DNA of 9,069 nucleotides from Planctomycetales bacterium (lineage in GTDB: Bacteria; Planctomycetota; Phycisphaerae; SM23-33): assembly GCA_030631085.1 (NCBI GenBank), contig DAOVLV010000050.1, forward strand, positions 1 through 9,069. The letters are read 5' to 3'. The stretch's first letter is position 1, and each line of letters opens with the position of its first letter. Shown here one piece after another: positions 1-5,662 of the stretch. A model generated the notes under the pieces. That model was given only the letters and a program-made list of their open reading frames with translations. It did no database searches and had not been told where the DNA came from. Position numbers and translations under genes: made by a program.

Positions 1-1188
1 AATCGCCAGTCCAAGCCCCGTACCACCGTATTTTCTCGTAGTGGCGGCGTCGGCCTGGGCGAAAACGTCGAAAATCACTTCCCGTTTCTCATCCGAGATT
101 CCGATACCAGTGTCGCTGACGGAGAAATGCAGGCGTATTTTATCATCTGACAGGCTGTGATCTGTTTCGACGAGGACAAATACCTCACCCTGCTCGGTGA
201 ACTTGATGGCGTTACCGACCAGGTTGACGACAATCTGCCTCAGCCGTCCCGGATCGCCCACAAGTCCGTCGGGAACATCCGGCAGGACATGGCAGATAAG
301 TTCCAGACCTTTACTGTCGGACCGGCCCGCAAGAGTTTGAACGGTTTCCCAGAGCGTCTTGCGAAGAGAGAATTCGGTGTGTTCGAATGCAAGCCGACCG
401 GCTTCAATTTTCGAGAAATCCAGAATGTCGTTAATCAGGTCCAGCAGGGACTGCGCCGACGACATGACCGTGCTGAGGTACTCGCGCTGTTCGGAAGTCA
501 ATTCCGTGTCCAGCGCCAGTTCGGTCATACCGATGACGGCGTTCATGGGTGTGCGAATTTCGTGACTCATATTGGCCAGAAATTCGCTCTTGGCGTTGTT
601 GGCTGCCTTTGCCTCATCGGCCAGTCGATTGGCGCGGTCGATAGTCTGTTGTAGTTGATGATTTATGGCTTCGGTTTGTTCATTGGCCTGCCTGATGTCC
701 GCTTCGGCCGCTTTACGCTCGGCAAGTTCTTTCCGAAGGTTGCTCTCAAGGTCGTGGATTCGCAAAGCGGGTTTCACCCTCGCTGTGAGCACGTGCGGAT
801 TGAAAGGTTTGGTAACGTAGTCGTCAGCGCCTGCCTCCATCCCCTCAATAATGTCCTGCTCGCCGTCCCTGGCGGTAACGAGGATTACATAGGTATATTC
901 CGATTTTTGCAGGGAACGGAGCCTGCGACATACTTCTATACCGTCCATTCCGGGCATGCGCCAGTCAAGTATCGCAAGCCTCGGCGCATCATCGGCCGAC
1001 AGGACCGACCATGCCTCGTTACCGTCGGAAACGGCTGTAACGTCCCAATTCAGCCCACTGAGAATCGACTTGAGCATAACCAGCGCACTGTCGTCGTCGT
1101 CAGCGATCAATACACGCCCGTTCGACTTGACCTCTGGTTCGTCTTTGGCGCAATTGTTGAAGTGTGTCGAAACAATAGAAGCGGCCAT
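1..1188 (-). CDS. Hybrid response regulator / sensor histidine kinase (3' part beyond window)
   Basis: Cytoplasmic phosphorelay protein with the receiver domain first. The 396 visible residues contain a REC domain (about 25-145) with acidic pocket D30-D32, phospho-acceptor D75 in LDWRMPGMDG, T105 and K127 in TKPF. A charged, probably coiled-coil linker (about 146-200) follows. The HisKA domain has the H-box SHEIRTP with H209, and a HATPase_c domain has the N-box (N322, N326), the G1 box DTGIGI (359-364), an F-box (F373, F376) and the G2 box GGTGLGLAI (388-396). The reading frame is open at position 1, so further domains (REC, HPt) may follow. No signal peptide or membrane segment is visible, so the protein is probably a soluble kinase taking its input through the receiver. 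The ATG at 1188 is preceded by GGAGAGGA (1196-1203), and an in-frame TGA lies upstream at 1222-1224. The input and output partners are not in the window. Confidence 0.95.
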   Translation of the reverse strand, partial: MAASIVSTHFNNCAKDEPEVKSNGRVLIADDDDSALVMLKSILSGLNWDVTAVSDGNEAWSVLSADDAPRLAILDWRMPGMDGIEVCRRLRSLQKSEYTYVILVTARDGEQDIIEGMEAGADDYVTKPFNPHVLTARVKPALRIHDLESNLRKELAERKAAEADIRQANEQTEAINHQLQQTIDRANRLADEAKAANNAKSEFLANMSHEIRTPMNAVIGMTELALDTELTSEQREYLSTVMSSAQSLLDLINDILDFSKIEAGRLAFEHTEFSLRKTLWETVQTLAGRSDSKGLELICHVLPDVPDGLVGDPGRLRQIVVNLVGNAIKFTEQGEVFVLVETDHSLSDDKIRLHFSVSDTGIGISDEKREVIFDVFAQADAATTRKYGGTGLGLAI

Positions 1189-1527
1189 TAATCCGTCCTC
1201 TCCGCGTAAATACGCAAACCTTCAGGCCACCGGATAAACCACACCAACCGGCCCGAACGAGTACAAACCGCACCCATACTCCGACGATACCTTTGTCGGA
1301 CAGATTAAAACGCGACTTGACCACCTTAAATGAGGAAAAAAAGACGAAACGAGGGCGGGATGAAGTTCAAGCAAATCCTTTGGGCATTAGGCATTGGGCA
1401 TTGGGCGAAAGAGGGTTGTTGCACGTCTTGCTTTTATAGTCCTGCGATTTCATTGAGTCGGCGAATTAAACAGGAACAACCTCCATAAACCCCGTGCTAC
1501 CAATGTCTAATGCCAAGTGCCCAATGC
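1189..1527. other. Intergenic region between nagA and the hybrid kinase gene
   Basis: No coding region is credible here. The left part (1189-1380) is the leader of the kinase gene: it holds the Shine-Dalgarno sequence at 1196-1203 and a small hairpin, TCCGAC/GTCGGA, at 1280-1300 with a 9-nt loop. A run of seven A residues on the plus strand near 1337 would be a U-run for minus-strand transcripts leaving nagA, but I see no convincing stem in front of it. The right part (1381-1530) is repeat element R1. No convincing sigma-70 promoter was found for the kinase gene. Confidence 0.6.
1280..1300 (-). promoter_or_regulatory. Small inverted repeat in the leader of the hybrid kinase gene
   Basis: A 6-bp perfect stem, TCCGAC pairing with GTCGGA, with a 9-nt loop lies about 90 bp upstream of the kinase start codon. 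It could be an operator half-site pair or a leader hairpin. Six base pairs can occur by chance, and nothing else supports a function. Confidence 0.2.
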
Positions 1528-1530
1528 CTA
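1381..1530. repeat. Dispersed repeat element, copy R1 (MITE-like, terminal inverted repeats)
   Basis: About 150 bp bounded by inverted ends made of GCATTGGGCATT-type units. A 13-nt perfect inverted match, TAGGCATTGGGCA, lies at 1388-1400 and, on the other strand, at 1530-1518. A diverged copy in the same orientation occurs at 6699-6877. The two share the left end GCATTGGGCATTGG followed by a GAGGGT.GTTG motif, a TTTAT...ATTGA middle, and CATAAACCC.GTGC.ACCAATG near the right end. No ORF is present, so if mobile it is non-autonomous; a structured RNA or REP-like palindrome is the alternative. Its right end overlaps the stop codon of nagA. Confidence 0.7.
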
Positions 1531-2568
1531 GCGTCTGACGAAACCCTCGTCGGTAACATCAACTTCGATTTTTTCCGGTACGGACAGGCCGATGAGTTCC
1601 GCCGGTTGGGTCGATGCCATTGCCCAGGCTGTCTCGAACGGTACATCGCAATGGCGAGCGACGTTTATAACCGCCCGGTCCATCGTCAACACCGAGCCGG
1701 CAAGGGAAGGCGAATCATCGTGGCTGACGAATCCGTTTTCGTGGACCTGGCAGGTAACGTCGCCGATACCGTAGGCTCCCGGCGGCATATTAGCAGCCAT
1801 TATCGCATCCGTAACCAACACACTTCGCTGCGGTGTCTTGGCGCGGAGAAAATTCTTCAGCGTCGGGAATGGGATGTGATGCCCGTCGGCGATAAAACCG
1901 GCTGACAGACGGTCGTCGGCTAGTTGACGCTGGACGTAATTATCCAGACGGGGCAACGTGTAGTGCGAAGCGTTTCCCAAATGCGTACACATTTTCGCAC
2001 CGGCTTCGACTGCCCGGTCGATTGTCTCGGCGTCGGCTTTGTGATGGCCGAGCGCGACAACGACGCCGTCGGCGGAAGCGTCGGTGATAAGTTCCATTGC
2101 GCCGGGCAGTTCCGGCGCAAGTGTCAGCAGGCGAACGCATCGGCCCGAAGCATTCTGGAATTGACCCAGCAGGTCCGGCAAATCCTTCGGAGTCGTTACA
2201 TGTTCGAGCGGATGTGCACCGCGCGGGCCGTCCTCGCTGCTGATAAACGGACCCTCGATGTGGAAACCGGCGATCATGGAAGAAAGCAACTCGTCAGCCT
2301 TTCGTAACTCGGCCATTCGGACAACGCGAGCAACCATTTGCTCAATCGGGCCTGTAACGATCGTTACAAGGACGCTTACTACGCCGCACCGCCGCATCGT
2401 TTCGAATGCGGCTCTGACCCCATCGAGAGTAAGCCTCTCAACTTTCGAATCATTGAAGTCCACACCGGCGTACCCGTTGACCTGAAGGTCAACCAGCCCA
2501 GGACCAGCCGCTCGGATAACACGCCCGCCGTCATCCCGCACTACTGAAATATCGCCTTTGGCACCCAT
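1528..2568 (-). CDS. nagA: N-acetylglucosamine-6-phosphate deacetylase-like amidohydrolase (short form)
   Basis: Amidohydrolase-superfamily TIM barrel of 346 residues, predicted to deacetylate GlcNAc-6-phosphate to glucosamine-6-phosphate in the cytoplasm during amino-sugar or cell-wall recycling. Visible family signatures are GLVDLQVNGYAGVDFND (Q29 and N31 replace the usual HxH, as in NagA), the metal ligand E105 in HIEGP, H175 in ALGHH, H196 in THLGNA, the substrate-region ADGHH (H230/H231) and the catalytic D254 in VTDA. Compared with E. coli NagA (about 382 residues) both ends are short: only 23 residues precede the PGLVD motif, and about 18 follow the AELIGL helix. Much of the small beta-sandwich domain built from both termini is therefore missing. 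An in-frame TGA lies immediately upstream at 2569-2571, so no longer start is possible. No Shine-Dalgarno is visible. The stop codon lies within repeat R1. No nagB or transporter gene is adjacent. Confidence 0.88.
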   Translation of the reverse strand: MGAKGDISVVRDDGGRVIRAAGPGLVDLQVNGYAGVDFNDSKVERLTLDGVRAAFETMRRCGVVSVLVTIVTGPIEQMVARVVRMAELRKADELLSSMIAGFHIEGPFISSEDGPRGAHPLEHVTTPKDLPDLLGQFQNASGRCVRLLTLAPELPGAMELITDASADGVVVALGHHKADAETIDRAVEAGAKMCTHLGNASHYTLPRLDNYVQRQLADDRLSAGFIADGHHIPFPTLKNFLRAKTPQRSVLVTDAIMAANMPPGAYGIGDVTCQVHENGFVSHDDSPSLAGSVLTMDRAVINVARHCDVPFETAWAMASTQPAELIGLSVPEKIEVDVTDEGFVRR

Positions 2569-2575
2569 TCACTGA

Positions 2576-2604
2576 AAAGTATTCCCAATACGGTAATTTG
2601 TCAA
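2576..2604 (-). promoter_or_regulatory. Sigma-70-type promoter for nagA, predicted leaderless start
   Basis: On the minus strand a perfect TTGACA -35 (2604-2599) is followed after exactly 17 bp by TACTTT (2581-2576). TACTTT keeps the three most conserved -10 positions, T-12, A-11 and T-7. The expected transcription start is about 2569, one base before the nagA ATG at 2568. No ribosome binding site lies between, so the mRNA is predicted to be leaderless. Confidence 0.6.
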
Positions 2605-2626
2605 GGTAAGTCAGCCGCCCTGCTTC

Positions 2627-2656
2627 TTGACAGGTCCGCTGTAAATACCCCAGAAT
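2627..2656 (+). promoter_or_regulatory. Sigma-70-type promoter for miaA, predicted leaderless start
   Basis: A perfect TTGACA (2627-2632) is followed after 18 bp by CAGAAT (2651-2656), which matches the -10 consensus at 4 of 6 positions but lacks T at -12. The expected start at about 2663-2665 coincides with the ATG of miaA at 2665. No Shine-Dalgarno is present in the 25 bases before it. This is the divergent partner of the nagA promoter; the two -35 boxes are 22 bp apart. Confidence 0.45.
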
Positions 2657-2664
2657 CGCCTTTG

Positions 2665-3588
2665 ATGATTCGTATATATTTCATTCTGGGATGCACAGCC
2701 TCCGGTAAGGGGGCCGTCGGTCGTCTGCTTACTCGTCGGATTGGCGGGCAGATTATCAGTGTCGATTCGATGAAAGTTTATCGACGAATGGATATAGGAA
2801 CGGGCAAGCCCAGCCAGGCCGAACGGAATGAGGTCCCTCATCACTGCATTGACATCGTTGAGCCGAGCGAACCCTTCAGCGTCGCTCGTTACGTCGATTT
2901 CGCCGATAAGGCCATCGCCGAAATAGCCGACAGCGGCGACATTGCCCTTGCTGTCGGGGGAACCGCTCTGTACATCAAGTCGCTGGCAGAGGGCTTGTTC
3001 GAAGGCCCCGGCGCTGATGTCGAAATCCGCGCCGAACTGACCCGCCGCGCCGAGGCAGAAGGTCTGGCTGCCTTGCATGAGGAATTAGCGAGAATCGACC
3101 CGGAATCGGCTGGGAGGATACATCCCAACGACGAAAAGCGTATCGTCCGGGCGATGGAGATATTTGCGTTAACGGGCGAACCCATAAGCAACCTTCAGAA
3201 ACAGTGGGACAATCCCAAACCACGATACGATTGCGTCTTTATAGGCTTACGTCGAAGCCGAAGCGATGCGAACCGGCGAATAAACGCCCGCGTCAAAAGA
3301 ATGGTCAGCCAGGGTCTGCGCGACGAAGTGGCGGCGCTGCTCGCCGAGCCAACCGGCCTGTCGCAACAGGCTGCCCAGGCATTGGGATACGCCGAGATGA
3401 TTGAGCACCTCGACGGAAAATGCACACTCGACGAGGCCTTTGAGCAGATAAAGATAAACACGCGCCAGTTCGCCAAGCATCAGCGAACATGGTTTCGAAG
3501 GTTCAGGAATGTGCACTGGATAGACGTCGATGAAGATACGAACGTCGAAGATATCACTGATGAAGCGGCCAAGTATGTAAGCAAGTAG
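2665..3588 (+). CDS. miaA: tRNA dimethylallyltransferase
   Basis: Transfers a dimethylallyl group from DMAPP to N6 of A37 in tRNAs that read UNN codons. The protein is 307 residues, a normal length for the family. Visible motifs, numbered from the ATG, are the N-terminal P-loop CTASGKG (10-16), the catalytic-Asp motif VDSMKVYRRMDIGTGKPS (D34), GGTALY (98-103), HPND.KRIVRAMEI (153-166), QALGYAEMIE (238-247), and the tRNA-binding C-terminal TRQFAKHQRTWFRR (266-279). The P-loop reads GKG where GKT/S is usual, and GGTALY replaces the common GGTGLY. Both look like lineage variants, since all other motifs are intact. A TTG at 2662 immediately before the ATG is possible, but ATG at 2665 is preferred. 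There is no Shine-Dalgarno, and the predicted mRNA is leaderless. The stop codon TAG lies in the left arm of a palindromic repeat. Confidence 0.95.
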   Translation: MIRIYFILGCTASGKGAVGRLLTRRIGGQIISVDSMKVYRRMDIGTGKPSQAERNEVPHHCIDIVEPSEPFSVARYVDFADKAIAEIADSGDIALAVGGTALYIKSLAEGLFEGPGADVEIRAELTRRAEAEGLAALHEELARIDPESAGRIHPNDEKRIVRAMEIFALTGEPISNLQKQWDNPKPRYDCVFIGLRRSRSDANRRINARVKRMVSQGLRDEVAALLAEPTGLSQQAAQALGYAEMIEHLDGKCTLDEAFEQIKINTRQFAKHQRTWFRRFRNVHWIDVDEDTNVEDITDEAAKYVSK

Positions 3589-3653
3589 GCTGGGCCGAAG
3601 CGAAGCGCAGGCCCACCTTATACCTGAAAAGGTGGGCCTCCGGCCCAGCCTAC
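3585..3653. repeat. Large palindromic intergenic repeat between miaA and the MBL-fold gene
   Basis: Two nested perfect stems are present: an outer 12-bp stem, GTAGGCTGGGCC (3585-3596) pairing with 3642-3653, and an inner 11-bp stem, AGGCCCACCTT (3609-3619) pairing with 3629-3639. They close a 9-nt loop, with an asymmetric 12-nt bulge, GAAGCGAAGCGC, on the left side. This is a REP/MITE-like structure and would fold strongly in RNA. No U-run follows, so it is not a classical terminator, though it may limit 3' exonuclease decay or weaken readthrough from miaA. Its left arm includes the miaA stop codon. An 11-base piece, CGGCCCAGCCT, recurs at 8801-8811. Confidence 0.8.
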
Positions 3654-3694
3654 CTGCTTGTTGTAAAGCGATTCGATTGGTAAGGTTATACGTA

Positions 3695-4378
3695 ATGGGT
3701 GTTGAATTTACAGTTGTCAGCATAGGCGCTCTTTCGGCCAATCCGTTCTGGTCCGAGGGGCAGGGTATTCGGACTCCGCACGCAACGACGACGCTTATCC
3801 GCGACGGCAAACGATTAATCATTGTTGATCCGTCGCTACCGGCGGTGGTGTTGGAGGCTCGCCTGTTCGAACGCACCGGCCTGAAACCCGAAAGCATCAC
3901 CGACGTATTCTGCACGACGCTCCGCCCGACACACCGGCGTGGGATAGAGGCCTTTGGAAACGCCCGGTGGACGTGCGACGAGGCTGAACTGCTCGCGTAC
4001 AGGCGGCATCTTGCGATGATGAACGAATCGGCTGACCGTCTGGACGGCGAGGTCGAATCGGCCATGACGGCGGACCTGAAAATACTGGAGCGGTTCGCCC
4101 CATCCCCGGAGAAATTCACCTCCGCCGTTCATTTATATCCGCTGCATGGTGCGTCGGTCGGGTCGGCTGGGCTGCTGCTGAGCGGAGCCATTCGGACAAC
4201 CATAGTGGCCGGCGACGCGGCGATGACAGCCGATCATGTTTTGGCGGGGCGAATCTGGAGCGGCGCTTCCGACACCGAAGCAGCCATGGAAAGTCTTACC
4301 GACCTGGTCGAAATCGCCGATGTAATCGTCTGTGGACACGATAATTACATGCTCTCGCCAACATACTGGATGAAATAA
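3695..4378 (+). CDS. Metallo-beta-lactamase-fold protein with degenerate metal motif
   Basis: A 227-residue protein with an MBLAC1/glyoxalase II-like layout: a strand-rich start, TTTLIRDGKRLIIVDPSL (31-48), in the usual place before motif I, then VFCTTLRPTHRRGIEAF (71-87). The latter aligns without gaps to the family pattern CTHxHxDHxGG, but the first two His and the Asp are replaced by T75, R77 and T79; only H80 remains. Later ligands appear kept: H151 in YPLHGASVGSAGLLL, D174 in VAGDAAM and H215 in CGHDNYM. It may bind one metal, or none, and act as a binding or regulatory subunit; the substrate is unknown. The ATG at 3695 is preceded by AAGG (3682-3685) at 9-nt spacing; an upstream in-frame start at 3632 falls inside the palindromic repeat and is rejected. 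Only 3 nt separate it from the CNNM gene downstream, implying one operon. Confidence 0.8.
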   Translation: MGVEFTVVSIGALSANPFWSEGQGIRTPHATTTLIRDGKRLIIVDPSLPAVVLEARLFERTGLKPESITDVFCTTLRPTHRRGIEAFGNARWTCDEAELLAYRRHLAMMNESADRLDGEVESAMTADLKILERFAPSPEKFTSAVHLYPLHGASVGSAGLLLSGAIRTTIVAGDAAMTADHVLAGRIWSGASDTEAAMESLTDLVEIADVIVCGHDNYMLSPTYWMK

Positions 4379-4381
4379 ACA

Positions 4382-5662
4382 GTGTTGACAATCGGGGAAT
4401 TTCTTGTTGAGCAGGTCTGGCAGTTGGGCCTGCTGTTCGGGCTGCTGGTAGCGTCGGCGTATTTCGCCGGGGCAGAGACCGCGCTGTTCAGCCTCTCTCG
4501 AAGCCAACTGTACAAATTAGAGCGAGACTCCCGTCGGAGCGCCCGCCTGGCCGCATCGCTGATGCGCAACCCGGCAAGCGTGCTGACTACCGTCCTGCTG
4601 GGAACCAACATCGTTCATATCCTCTACTTCGTCGTATCAACCATCCTGATTATGAACGCGCAGGCAAAAATGCAGGGCGGAGAATTCTGGGCTCCGGCGC
4701 TGGCTGTCGCGACGTTCGTCGCCATTGTAGTCGCCGCCGAGATCGTCCCGAAAACGCTGGCGCATATCTGGGCGTGGCAACTGGCGCCGCCGGCAGCGCC
4801 GGTTATGGCCATTCTGGATCGAGGTATAAAACCTATCCGGCGATTCCTCATGGCCGGACTGATCGACCCGCTCACCCGCCTGCTCGCGCCGCCCGGAAAC
4901 CGGCATGGAAATCTATCGAGCGAAGAATTGGGATCGCTGCTGACGCTGTCGCAAAAAAGAGGACTCATCAGCGCCGACGAAGGCGAATTGCTCCAGGAAG
5001 TACTGGAACTGACCGACCGAAAGGCCGGCGACATCATGGTCCCACGCGTGGACATTATCGCCTGCGACGTAAAATCATCACCCGATGAATTGCTCGAATT
5101 CGTACGCCAAACACGCTTCACGCGGATACCCGTCTTTGAAGGCGACCTCGACCACATCGTCGGCGTGGTCCATGCAAAGCGCCTGTTAACCGATTCAGGC
5201 CGAACGCTGCGCGAGGATGCCGGGCCGATTAGATTCGTCCCCGAATCCGCCCCGCTGGAACGTCTGCTGGTGCATTTCCGCACCACGGGAAGCCAACTGG
5301 CCGTCGTGGTCGATGAGTACGGCGGAACGGCCGGACTGGTAACGCTCGAAGATGTCCTGGAGGAAATCGTCGGAGATATTGTCGAGGTTCGTGACCACAA
5401 ACCCGAACCCATCGTCCGAAAATTGGGCCCGGACCAATGGCTTGTAGATGCCGATCTTCCGATCCACGAATGGTCCGACGCCTTTCCGACCGACCTGACC
5501 GGCGCGCGCTTCAATACCGTCGGCGGGTTCGTCATCTCCATTCTCGGGCACATTCCGAGCGTCGGCGAGCAGGCGAAATATCGCAACATTACTTTCACTG
5601 TCGAAGAAATGCGGAAAAGGCGGATCGCCCTGCTGCAGGTGCAGTTGGGGGGACAATCATGA
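4382..5662 (+). CDS. CNNM/CorC-family membrane protein (DUF21 - CBS pair - CorC_HlyC)
   Basis: A 426-residue inner-membrane protein of the CNNM (CorC/HlyC/TlyC-like) family, whose members transport Mg2+ or other divalent cations. The DUF21 transmembrane domain occupies about 1-170 with hydrophobic segments near 13-30, 66-92, 103-122 and a re-entrant stretch near 131-145. Conserved motifs are FAGAETALFSLSR (E32), GTN (74-76) and EIVPKTLAH (120-128). A CBS pair follows: DIMVPRVDI (217-225) through VVVDEYGGTAGLVTLEDVLEEIVGDI (308-333). A C-terminal CorC_HlyC domain spans about 345-426, including DADLPIHEW and TVGGFVISILGHIP. The start is GTG at 4382, 3 nt after the MBL stop; a weak GGA lies 10 nt before, so translational coupling is likely. 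TTG at 4385 is the alternative start. Its stop overlaps the next gene by 4 nt. Confidence 0.92.
   Translation: MLTIGEFLVEQVWQLGLLFGLLVASAYFAGAETALFSLSRSQLYKLERDSRRSARLAASLMRNPASVLTTVLLGTNIVHILYFVVSTILIMNAQAKMQGGEFWAPALAVATFVAIVVAAEIVPKTLAHIWAWQLAPPAAPVMAILDRGIKPIRRFLMAGLIDPLTRLLAPPGNRHGNLSSEELGSLLTLSQKRGLISADEGELLQEVLELTDRKAGDIMVPRVDIIACDVKSSPDELLEFVRQTRFTRIPVFEGDLDHIVGVVHAKRLLTDSGRTLREDAGPIRFVPESAPLERLLVHFRTTGSQLAVVVDEYGGTAGLVTLEDVLEEIVGDIVEVRDHKPEPIVRKLGPDQWLVDADLPIHEWSDAFPTDLTGARFNTVGGFVISILGHIPSVGEQAKYRNITFTVEEMRKRRIALLQVQLGGQS

Noticed and set aside
157..1237. Several plus-strand open frames
   Set aside because: They are shadows of the minus-strand hybrid kinase, whose H, N, G1, F and G2 boxes are unmistakable.
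1189..1380. Promoter of the hybrid kinase gene
   Set aside because: A TTTAAT-like -10 is present on the minus strand near 1308, but no -35 at proper spacing matches, so no call is made.
3632..3694. Upstream extension of the MBL-fold gene
   Set aside because: The extra 21 residues would be encoded within the palindromic repeat; the ATG at 3695 has its own AAGG and begins the conserved part.
3247..4119. 290-codon open frame on the minus strand
   Set aside because: It is antisense to the end of miaA, the palindromic repeat and the MBL gene, with no protein-like features.
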